The notes under the pieces were generated by a model. The model worked only from the letters and a program-made list of their open reading frames with translations. It did not search any database and was not told where the DNA came from. Below are positions 18,236-24,898 of a stretch of 64,000 bases of DNA, piece after piece. Every line of letters begins with the position of its first letter. Position 1 is the stretch's first letter. Source of the DNA: an uncultured Eubacterium sp. (GTDB taxonomy: Bacteria > Bacillota > Clostridia > Oscillospirales > Acutalibacteraceae); NCBI GenBank assembly GCA_910577195.1, contig CAJTLP010000004.1:265364-329363 (forward strand), read 5' to 3'. The translations under genes were made by a program, and so were the position numbers.

Positions 18236-18264
18236 TTGAAAATTACAACAGTATATGCTACAAT
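18236..18264 (+). promoter_or_regulatory. Promoter of the SDR gene
   Basis: TTGAAA (18236-18241), 17-base spacer, TACAAT (18259-18264). A minus-strand TATAAT at about 18220-18225 could serve the divergent 168-residue gene. Confidence 0.6.
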
Positions 18265-18280
18265 CATATGTGGTGATTTT

Positions 18281-18949
18281 ATGAAAAAAGTGTTAATAAC
18301 AGGCGGTGCAACAGGGATAGGTAAGGCTGCGGCACTGCTTTTTAAAGAAAAAGGTTATGATGTGTTTATAACCTATAATCATACAAAACCTGATTATGAC
18401 GGCATTACTGCAGTGAAATGCAATCTCGCAAGCTGTGACGAGATTGAAACTCTTTTTGACTGTGTTGATGATGTAGACGTACTTGTCAATAATGCAGGTG
18501 TAAGCCTTGTAAAAATGATTAATGATACCACTGAAGAGGAATATGATATTGTCAGTGATGTGAATGCAAAATCCTATTTTTTCTGCTCAAAGCAGGCAGT
18601 TAAGTCAATGATAAAAAAGCATAGGGGAGCAATCATCAATGTGTCCTCAATGTGGGGACAGCTTGGTGCTTCCTGCGAGGTAGCGTATTCAATGAGCAAG
18701 GCTGCGGTTATCGGACTTACCAAAGCACTTGCACAGGAGCTTGCTCCAAGCGGTATAACCGTTAACTGCGTATCTCCCGGAATTATTGATACGCGTATGA
18801 ACAGTCAGTTCGATAAGACTGAGCTGGAAAATGAAGTGCCTGTCGGCAGGCTCGGTACACCTGATGAGGTGGCAAAGGCAATCCTGTTTTTTGCTGAAAA
18901 TGATTATGTTACAGGGCAGGTGCTTGGTGTAAACGGCGGTATAGTATAA
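18281..18949 (+). CDS. SDR-family oxidoreductase (FabG/YmfI-like)
   Basis: 222 residues, classical short-chain dehydrogenase. Cofactor motif TGGATGIG at the N-terminus, VNNAGVS, catalytic Ser in INVSSMWG and the YSMSK Tyr-Lys pair, then SPGIIDTRM and a C-terminal VTGQVLGVNGG. Resembles FabG and the B. subtilis YmfI enzyme (EF-P 5-aminopentanone reductase); the window also holds an M16 pair like YmfF/YmfH, which makes the latter possible but unproven. Start at 18281 chosen because GTGGTGAT precedes it and the in-frame ATG at 18236 is within the promoter. Confidence 0.88.
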   Translation: MKKVLITGGATGIGKAAALLFKEKGYDVFITYNHTKPDYDGITAVKCNLASCDEIETLFDCVDDVDVLVNNAGVSLVKMINDTTEEEYDIVSDVNAKSYFFCSKQAVKSMIKKHRGAIINVSSMWGQLGASCEVAYSMSKAAVIGLTKALAQELAPSGITVNCVSPGIIDTRMNSQFDKTELENEVPVGRLGTPDEVAKAILFFAENDYVTGQVLGVNGGIV

Positions 18950-18977
18950 TTAAAACATTTTATATCTTTGGACGGTG

Positions 18978-19010
18978 AACTTCTTTCAGTAATAGAAAGA
19001 AGTTTATTTT
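18978..19010 (+). terminator. Intrinsic terminator after the SDR gene
   Basis: AACTTCTTTC (18978-18987) pairs perfectly with GAAAGAAGTT (18995-19004), followed by TATTTTTA. Confidence 0.8.
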
Positions 19011-19032
19011 TATGCAGTTAACAGTTTTTTTA

Positions 19033-19060
19033 TTGCATTTTAAATCTTTTGTGGTATCAT
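19033..19060 (+). promoter_or_regulatory. Candidate promoter of pyk
   Basis: TTGCAT (19033-19038), 16-base spacer, TATCAT (19055-19060), leaving an 80-base 5' leader. Confidence 0.5.
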
Positions 19061-19144
19061 AAGAATGGGCAGAATCAGTGCTCTTTACTGTCGGATATAA
19101 TTGCGGACAATTCGGCAGTGAAATTTTCAGCTATGGAGACTACT

Positions 19145-20584
19145 ATGAAAAAAATGACAAGAAAAACCAAAATAATATGCACATTGGGTCCTGCAACAGA
19201 TAATCCGGATGTGCTTGAAAAAATGATGCTTGCAGGTCTTGATGTGGCAAGATTTAATTTCAGTCACGGTTCGTATGAGGACCATACCAAAAGACTTGAA
19301 GAGCTGGTGGCACTCAGGGATAAGCTTTCAATGCCTATTGCTACTTTGCTTGATACAAAAGGGCCTGAAATCCGTCTCGGTGATTTTGAAAATCCTGACG
19401 GCGTGGAAATCAAGGCAGGGGACAAGTATGTTCTCACCACTAAGGAATGTCTGGGAAATAGTGAAAGATGCTATATCAACTATGACGGACTTGCAGGCGA
19501 TGTGAAAAAAGGTACAACGATACTGATTAATGACGGTCTTATTTCAATGACGGTTGACGGTGTAAGTGGTTCGGATATCAGCTGCACTGTTGTTGACGGC
19601 GGACTCCTTACCAATCATAAAGGCGTAAATGTTCCCGGTGTTGAGCTTAAAATGCCTTACCTTTCAGCAAGAGATATGGCTGATTTGCAGTATGGTAAGG
19701 AACATGATTTCGATTTTGTTGCTGCATCCTTTGTACGCAGTGCAACCGATATTACTATTCTTCGCAACTATACTGAGGCTATCGGCTGGAAGAATGTAAA
19801 AATTATTGCGAAGATTGAAAATGCACAGGGCGTAGATAATATTGATGATATTATTGCAGTGTCCGACGGTATTATGGTAGCACGCGGTGATATGGGTGTT
19901 GAAATCCATTTTGAGCGTATACCTTCTATTCAGAAGATGATTATTAAAAAGGTCTACGAGGCAGGTAAAATTGTTGTTACTGCCACACAGATGCTTGAAT
20001 CCATGATTAATAATCCGCGTCCTACAAGAGCAGAAATTACAGACGTTGCCAATGCAATCTACGACGGCACAAGTGCCATTATGCTTTCAGGCGAATCTGC
20101 TGTGGGCAAGCACCCTGTTGAGGCCGTTGAAACAATGGCGACGATTGCGGTAACAACCGAGCAGGATATTGACTATATCAAACGCTTTAATAAGTTTTAC
20201 CCACAGAGCGGTGCAAAGGACATTACATCGGCAATCAGTCACGCTACGGTTACCACTGCCCATGATCTGAATGCATCTGCAATTATTACGGTTACGAAGA
20301 GCGGTACAACTGCACGTATGATTTCAAAGTTCAGACCGTTTATTAATATTGTCGGTGCAACGATTGATGATAAGGTATGGCGTCAGCTTAATCTGAGCTG
20401 GGGCGTTACACCTGTAAAATGTGATCTTAAGAATAATACGGATGCGCTTTTTGACCATGCTGTTGAGGTTTCGGAAAAGGCAGGCATTATTAAAAAGGGC
20501 GAAACGGTTGTTATCACAGCAGGTATTCCGCTGGGTATTTCAGGTACTACGAATATGCTGAAGGTACAAGAGGTTAATGTATAA
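19145..20584 (+). CDS. pyk: Pyruvate kinase
   Basis: 479 residues, glycolytic conversion of phosphoenolpyruvate and ADP to pyruvate and ATP. Family motifs: RTKIICTLGPAT, ARFNFSHGSYEDH, LLDTKGPEIRLGDF (B-domain entry), KIIAKIENAQGVDNIDDI with the catalytic Lys, MVARGDMGVE, TATQMLESM and NPRPTRAEITDVANAIYDGTSA. It has only the A, B and C domains; the extra PEP-utiliser-like domain of bacillary Pyk is absent. The ATG at 19145 is preferred because GGAG (19135-19138) is 6 bases before it; upstream in-frame starts lie over the promoter. Confidence 0.96.
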   Translation: MKKMTRKTKIICTLGPATDNPDVLEKMMLAGLDVARFNFSHGSYEDHTKRLEELVALRDKLSMPIATLLDTKGPEIRLGDFENPDGVEIKAGDKYVLTTKECLGNSERCYINYDGLAGDVKKGTTILINDGLISMTVDGVSGSDISCTVVDGGLLTNHKGVNVPGVELKMPYLSARDMADLQYGKEHDFDFVAASFVRSATDITILRNYTEAIGWKNVKIIAKIENAQGVDNIDDIIAVSDGIMVARGDMGVEIHFERIPSIQKMIIKKVYEAGKIVVTATQMLESMINNPRPTRAEITDVANAIYDGTSAIMLSGESAVGKHPVEAVETMATIAVTTEQDIDYIKRFNKFYPQSGAKDITSAISHATVTTAHDLNASAIITVTKSGTTARMISKFRPFINIVGATIDDKVWRQLNLSWGVTPVKCDLKNNTDALFDHAVEVSEKAGIIKKGETVVITAGIPLGISGTTNMLKVQEVNV

Positions 20585-21023
20585 TATAAAATTTTTGAAA
20601 TATAATGACAGTGAATATGCAAAGGTCAAGGCTATACGTACTGCTGTTTTCACAAAGGAACAGGGTGCAGATGCCGAATGTGAGTTTGACGGCTATGAAA
20701 ACAGTGCTGATTTCCTTTTGCTGTATGATGGCGGACAAGCGGTTGCAACATCACGTGTTATTAAAAATGAAAAAGGATATAAAATCGGCAGAATTGCCGT
20801 TTTAAAGGAATACAGAGGAAAAGGCTACGGTGCAGTAATTGTACGTGCCGTAACAGAAAAGGCTTTTGAAAGCGGTGCTGATAAGGTATATGTTGATGCA
20901 CAGAATCATGCTGTGCCTTTTTATGAGAAACTTGGTTTTACTGTAATCGGTGAAGAACTGATTGACAGGGGACTTGTGCACACTCCGATGATGATTGAAA
21001 AGGAAAAATATTATGGCAGCTAA
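20577..21023 (+). CDS. GNAT-family N-acetyltransferase
   Basis: 148 residues. The acetyl-CoA site motif A reads IGRIAVLKEYRGKGYGAVIVRAV, followed by VYVDAQNHAVPFYEKLGF and a C-terminal GLVHTPMMI strand; this matches the ElaA/YjcF-like GNAT group. Substrate unknown. Overlaps pyk by 8 bases and mltG by 11, so it is translationally linked in a pyk-GNAT-mltG unit. Confidence 0.9.
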   Translation: MYNIKFLKYNDSEYAKVKAIRTAVFTKEQGADAECEFDGYENSADFLLLYDGGQAVATSRVIKNEKGYKIGRIAVLKEYRGKGYGAVIVRAVTEKAFESGADKVYVDAQNHAVPFYEKLGFTVIGEELIDRGLVHTPMMIEKEKYYGS

Positions 21024-22065
21024 AAAAAATAACAAAGGCTACACAGCCGTAATCATCGTTCTTGTAATTGTGCTTGCTGCGGTTGCAGGATTTTCTGGTT
21101 ACAGTTATGTACAGAATGATGTAAATGGCAACAGAAACAGAAAATCGGAAAATACAATCTACATTTCCGATTCTTCGTCTCAGTATGATGTGGGACAAAA
21201 GCTTTTGGCAGGGGAAATCATTAACAGTGATACCATTTGGGACTACTGGATGAATAAGCATTATCCTGATTTTAAATATCCTGCCGGTGAATATTATCTG
21301 AATTCCTCAATGAGCTATGAGGAAATCGCAAAAGCACTGGAGACTCCGGATATTTCCCACAAGACAATATCTGTATGTATACCTGAGGGCTATGACATTT
21401 TTGATATTGCAACAGCTCTGGAAGAGAATGGCATCTGCTCAGGTCAGGATTTTCTTAACGCCTGCAAGACGAAAGAAAATTATGATTACTCCTTTATCAG
21501 TGAAATCCCTGACAGTGATACAATTGCTTATCCTTTAGAGGGCTTTCTGTTCCCTGCAACCTACGATATGGAGGAGAACACAGATGCTGCTGAGGTTGTT
21601 AATCAGATGCTCAGAGCTTTTGCCGACCGCATATCCGAGAATTGGAGGGCCTATTGCAGCGAAAATGATATGTCTCTCTATGAGCTTGTTACCCTTGCAT
21701 CTGTTGTTGAGAAGGAGACTTTGGGTGAGGGTGTAGCGGAAAATATTTCATCTGTATTTATAAACAGACTAAACAAAGGACAGCAGCTCCAGTCCGATGT
21801 TACAATTGATTATGGAAATGCACTGCGTTCAAACGGCTTTGATGATAATGTTGTGACATCCTATAACACTTGTAAGTGTGCGGCACTGCCAAGCGGTCCG
21901 ATTTGCAATCCTGGTGTGGCAAATATTAATGCCGTTGTGAATCATAATGATTCGGATTATTTTTATTTCTTCTCCTATAACAATGGTGCAGATTTCTTCT
22001 TTACCGACAGTTATGAGGCGTTTTCTTCAAAGTGGGAGGAATTAAAGCACACCAATACAAATTGA
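21013..22065 (+). CDS. mltG: Endolytic transglycosylase MltG
   Basis: 350 residues. One N-terminal membrane anchor (about 10-31, YTAVIIVLVIVLAAVAGFSGYS) is followed by an extracytoplasmic YceG domain with a LysM-like part (SVCIPEGYDIFDIATALEENG) and the catalytic Glu in LASVVEKETL, then SVFINRLNKGQQLQSDVTIDYGN and PSGPICNPGVANINAV. Cleaves nascent glycan strands and so sets peptidoglycan chain length. The ATG at 21013 is chosen over an in-frame TTG at 20995 because AAAGGAAAA precedes it. Confidence 0.94.
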   Translation: MAAKKNNKGYTAVIIVLVIVLAAVAGFSGYSYVQNDVNGNRNRKSENTIYISDSSSQYDVGQKLLAGEIINSDTIWDYWMNKHYPDFKYPAGEYYLNSSMSYEEIAKALETPDISHKTISVCIPEGYDIFDIATALEENGICSGQDFLNACKTKENYDYSFISEIPDSDTIAYPLEGFLFPATYDMEENTDAAEVVNQMLRAFADRISENWRAYCSENDMSLYELVTLASVVEKETLGEGVAENISSVFINRLNKGQQLQSDVTIDYGNALRSNGFDDNVVTSYNTCKCAALPSGPICNPGVANINAVVNHNDSDYFYFFSYNNGADFFFTDSYEAFSSKWEELKHTNTN

Positions 22066-22125
22066 CTTGCTATTACTTTCAGCTTGATGATCAACATTGA
22101 TTTGAATATGGGTTAGGAGAATAAT

Positions 22126-23187
22126 ATGAAATCAAAAAGAAATGGAAAGATTGAGCTTCTTCGGTTTTTCTTCTGTATGTCCGTTTTATTGTTCCATATC
22201 GGAAAGGATGCCTTTGGCAGCAATGTTTTTATAAATGATTATCTTACGGTATTTGCAAGAGGCAGATCGGGTGTGGAATTCTTTTTCCTTGTTTCAGGCT
22301 TCCTCGCTGCGAAAAGTGCAAGTAAAATCAGACTGAACGGAGATACGATAGGACGTAACTCATTTAATTTTATCCTGAAAAAGATAAATTCAATTCTTCC
22401 TTACCATATTTTTGCTGTTATGGTTACCGTTGTTCTGTTCTTTATCTACGGAAATAATTTTGTGATGGATATCGTAAAGCGTTTACCGAGTGCGTTTTTG
22501 CTGCAGCGGACAGGAATGTGTGACCGTGACTTCATCACGGTGGAATGGTACATCTGCTCAATGCTTTTAGCACTTGCAATTATTTTTCCGCTGCTGCTGA
22601 AAAACTTTGATTTAACAACGCTGGTGATTGCACCTGTTGCCTCATCCTTAATGATTGGTTACCTTAAGAAAACATATGGTGCAATGCCTGTCAGCGATGA
22701 ATTTGCAACCTTTACATATTCCTGCAATATACGTGCTGTTGCAGTGATTCTTCTTGGCTGCTTCTGCTTTGCAATCAGTGAAAAAATAAGGGAGGCAGAG
22801 CTGTCAAGGCTAAAGGAAATCCTTTTGATAATCATTGAAAACGGCTGCTGGCTTGTTTCAATGTACTTTATGTTCTCCGGATTTCACACCAGTTATGATT
22901 CCTATGTAATCTATTTTATGGCGCTGGGAATCACACTGACCTTCAGCAGAGATTTTGACTGTAAGATTTATAATAATAAGTTTGTTTATTTCTTAGGTGC
23001 GTTCAGCCTTCCGCTTTACCTCTGCCAGAATATTGCAAGGAGTATTGTAGGATATGAGCTGGACTCATTAACAGGATATACAAGAATTGCGGTTACGGTT
23101 TCTCTTGCCGTAATCATAAGTCTTATAGCTTATATCCTATGGAACGCGATTAAAAAGCTCCGTTTAAAAAGAGCGGTGTCAAAATAA
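22126..23187 (+). CDS. Acyltransferase 3 family membrane protein
   Basis: 353 residues with about ten membrane segments. The hallmark of the OafA/acyltransferase-3 family is present: KIELLRFFFCMSVLLFHIG with the conserved His and SGVEFFFLVSGFLAAKSASK. Such enzymes O-acylate surface glycans or peptidoglycan; the acceptor is not evident. TAGGAG precedes the ATG. Separated from mltG by 60 bases; a new, strong promoter begins directly after its stop. Confidence 0.9.
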   Translation: MKSKRNGKIELLRFFFCMSVLLFHIGKDAFGSNVFINDYLTVFARGRSGVEFFFLVSGFLAAKSASKIRLNGDTIGRNSFNFILKKINSILPYHIFAVMVTVVLFFIYGNNFVMDIVKRLPSAFLLQRTGMCDRDFITVEWYICSMLLALAIIFPLLLKNFDLTTLVIAPVASSLMIGYLKKTYGAMPVSDEFATFTYSCNIRAVAVILLGCFCFAISEKIREAELSRLKEILLIIIENGCWLVSMYFMFSGFHTSYDSYVIYFMALGITLTFSRDFDCKIYNNKFVYFLGAFSLPLYLCQNIARSIVGYELDSLTGYTRIAVTVSLAVIISLIAYILWNAIKKLRLKRAVSK

Positions 23188-23190
23188 TAC

Positions 23191-23219
23191 TTGACAAATG
23201 CTTTTGGGTGTGTTAATAT
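23191..23219 (+). promoter_or_regulatory. Promoter of the infC-rpmI-rplT operon
   Basis: TTGACA (23191-23196), 17-base spacer, TAATAT (23214-23219): a near-consensus vegetative promoter. Confidence 0.85.
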
Positions 23220-23340
23220 ATTGCCACAACAAAGAAGAACGCAGCCGTTCTCCCCATCAGCGTATCAGTTAAATGGGCAATAGTTATTTTGTTTAATTAT
23301 TGAAGTGCGGGCGTTTTGCGTTCGCACTTTATTTGTTATT
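23220..23340 (+). promoter_or_regulatory. Structured infC leader with attenuator (L20-leader-like)
   Basis: The leader folds with a closing stem ATTGCC/GGCAAT (23220-23225 with 23276-23281), a GAACG/CGTTC hairpin (23237-23250), CCCAT/ATGGG pairing, and then a terminator-like hairpin AAGTGCG/CGCACTT (23303-23329) followed by TTATTTGTT. Firmicutes infC-rpmI-rplT operons are commonly attenuated by L20 binding to such leaders; assignment to that class is by position and layout, not by a covariance match. Confidence 0.65.
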
Positions 23341-23361
23341 ATTATTTAAGAGGTGTTTTTT

Positions 23362-23880
23362 ATCAGCAAGGAAGCTCAGCAAATTAATGGTGAAATCAGG
23401 GACAAGGAATTACGTGTAATTTCTGCTGACGGTGAGCAGCTTGGCATTATGAGCTCTAAAGAGGCGCTCAGAATCGCTGAGGATAATGATCTTGATTTAG
23501 TTAAGATTGCTCCGCAGGCTAAGCCGCCTGTATGCAAGATTATGGACTATTCAAAATATCGTTATGAGCAGTCAAAGCGTGAGAAGGAAAACCGTAAAAA
23601 TCAGAAGCAGATTGAGATGAAGGAAATTCGTCTTTCTGTTACCATTGATGTCGGCGATTTCAACACTAAGGTTAATCAGGCGAAAAAATTTCTTGCAGCA
23701 GGTCATAAGCTCAAGGTATCTATCCGTCTTAAGGGCAGAATGATGGCTCATTCAGAGCTTGGCGTTGAGAATATGAAGCGCTTTGCCGCAGCAGTTGAGG
23801 AAGAGGCAAATGTTGATAAGGCACCTAAGCTTGAGGGCAGACAGATACTTATGTTCCTGTCACCTAAGCAAGGTAAGTAA
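23362..23880 (+). CDS. infC: Translation initiation factor IF-3 (ATC start codon)
   Basis: 172 residues. N-domain ISKEAQQINGEIRDKELRVI...LAPQAKPPVCKIMDYSKYRYE and C-domain EIRLSVTIDVGDFNTKVNQAKKFL with the KVSIRLKGRMM core. IF-3 proofreads start codons on the 30S subunit. The only conventional start in frame is GTG at 23353, but it is the end of the Shine-Dalgarno AAGAGGTG itself; 6 bases later comes ATC (23362), aligned with the usual family N-terminus ISKE. A rare AUC start would let IF-3 repress its own translation, as with AUU in E. coli. Cotranscribed with rpmI and rplT. Confidence 0.92.
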   Translation: MSKEAQQINGEIRDKELRVISADGEQLGIMSSKEALRIAEDNDLDLVKIAPQAKPPVCKIMDYSKYRYEQSKREKENRKNQKQIEMKEIRLSVTIDVGDFNTKVNQAKKFLAAGHKLKVSIRLKGRMMAHSELGVENMKRFAAAVEEEANVDKAPKLEGRQILMFLSPKQGK

Positions 23881-23903
23881 TTAATTTATACGGAGGAATC
23901 ATT

Positions 23904-24101
23904 ATGCCAAAGATTAAGACACACAGTGGCGCTAAAAAGCGTTTTAAGACAACAAAGAGCGGCAAGGTTAAGCGTGCTCATGCTTATACCTCACACATTC
24001 TTACTAAGAAGTCAACTAAGCGTAAGAGAAATCTTCGCAAGACTGCAGTTGCTGATGTTACAAACCAGAAGCAGTGCAAGAGACTTGTTCCTTATAAATA
24101 A
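23904..24101 (+). CDS. rpmI: 50S ribosomal protein L35
   Basis: 65 residues, the standard length. The sequence PKIKTHSGAKKRFKTTKSGK opens exactly as bL35 does, then SHILTKKSTKRKRNLRKTAV. Highly basic ribosomal large-subunit protein. CGGAGG lies upstream. Second gene of the infC operon, 23 bases after infC. Confidence 0.97.
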   Translation: MPKIKTHSGAKKRFKTTKSGKVKRAHAYTSHILTKKSTKRKRNLRKTAVADVTNQKQCKRLVPYK

Positions 24102-24155
24102 GAATAATTCGCTTATATAAAATAGGCTAAACTATAAACTCGGAGGTATATCAAA

Positions 24156-24509
24156 ATGGCAAGAATTAAGGGTGCTATGGCAACTCGTAAGAGAAGAAAG
24201 AAAGTATTAAAAGCAGCTAAAGGTTATTACGGCGGAAAGCATCGTCTTTTCAAAACAGCTAAGCAGGCTGTAATGAAGAGCGGTCAGTATGCATACATCG
24301 GCAGAAAGCAGAAGAAGAGAGATTTCAGAAGAATCTGGATTACTCGTATCTCAGCTGCCTGCAAGCTCAATGGTACAAACTATTCAACATTTATGAATGG
24401 TCTTAAGAAGGCAGGTATTGATCTTAACAGAAAGATGCTTTCTGAAATCGCTATTTCAGATCCTGCTGCATTCACAACACTTGTTGAGACTGCAAAGGCT
24501 GCATTATAA
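24156..24509 (+). CDS. rplT: 50S ribosomal protein L20
   Basis: 117 residues, standard bL20. ARIKGAMATRKRRKKVLKAAKGYYGGKHRLFKTAK and the RRIWITRISAACKLNGTNYS block are diagnostic. L20 assembles the large subunit early and typically represses its own operon through the infC leader. CTCGGAGG precedes the ATG. Last gene of the operon. Confidence 0.97.
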   Translation: MARIKGAMATRKRRKKVLKAAKGYYGGKHRLFKTAKQAVMKSGQYAYIGRKQKKRDFRRIWITRISAACKLNGTNYSTFMNGLKKAGIDLNRKMLSEIAISDPAAFTTLVETAKAAL

Positions 24510-24526
24510 TTTACAGCATAAATTAA

Positions 24527-24566
24527 ACAGGACTTGTTCGCATTTGAACAAGTCCTGTTATTTTTT
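24527..24566 (+). terminator. Terminator of the infC operon
   Basis: AACAGGACTTGTTC (24527-24540) pairs perfectly with GAACAAGTCCTGTT (24547-24560) around GCATTT and is followed by ATTTTTT. It overlaps the 3' end of the convergent XRE gene. Confidence 0.92.
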
Positions 24567-24764
24567 ATCACTGATTCCCAATATGTAGTCTGAGCTTACA
24601 TCATAAAATTCACACAGCTTGATTAAGTATTCAATAGGCAGATTGCGTTTGCCATTCTCGTACATACCATATGCCTGACCGGATGTTTGAAGATAATTGG
24701 CAATATCCTCCTGACGCAGGTCATTATCTGTTCTTAAATCAAAAAGCCTTTTTCTGTAATCCAT
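24558..24764 (-). CDS. XRE-family helix-turn-helix repressor
   Basis: 68 residues consisting of one HTH_3 domain: DYRKRLFDLRTDNDLRQEDIANYLQTSGQAYGMYENGKRNLPIEYLIKLCEFYDVSSDYILG. The track of an open frame continues upstream, but the ATG at 24764 fits the domain start; its ribosome site is weak. It is divergent from the GH25 lysozyme gene, and two matched palindromes lie between them (24782-24804, 24812-24834), one over each promoter. A local repressor of itself and the lysozyme is the natural inference. It has no sensor domain. Confidence 0.9.
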   Translation of the reverse strand: MDYRKRLFDLRTDNDLRQEDIANYLQTSGQAYGMYENGKRNLPIEYLIKLCEFYDVSSDYILGISDKK

Positions 24765-24781
24765 AATATCACTGGAAAATA

Positions 24782-24804
24782 TTATAAAACGAATTGTTTT
24801 ATAA
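24782..24804. promoter_or_regulatory. Operator 1: 9-base arms, 5-base spacer palindrome
   Basis: TTATAAAAC and GTTTTATAA are perfect reverse complements separated by GAATT. It covers a minus-strand TATAAT (24781-24786) that would serve the XRE gene. Confidence 0.75.
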
Positions 24805-24808
24805 AGCC

Positions 24809-24837
24809 TTGATATCAAACAATTTGTTTGATATAAT
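24809..24837 (+). promoter_or_regulatory. GH25 promoter overlapping operator 2
   Basis: TTGATA (24809-24814), 17-base spacer, TATAAT (24832-24837). Operator 2, ATATCAAAC-AATTT-GTTTGATAT (24812-24834), has perfect 9-base arms and the same AAAC-N5-GTTT core as operator 1, and covers the spacer and both hexamers. Operator centres (24793 and 24823) are 30 bases apart, about three helical turns. Confidence 0.78.
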
Positions 24838-24898
24838 GAAACTATGCTACATATAAATTAGAATATAATTAATAAAATAAATTTAAGGATGTGCGTTT

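Noticed and set aside
23353..23361. GTG start for infC
   Set aside because: The GTG is part of the Shine-Dalgarno sequence and has none of its own upstream.
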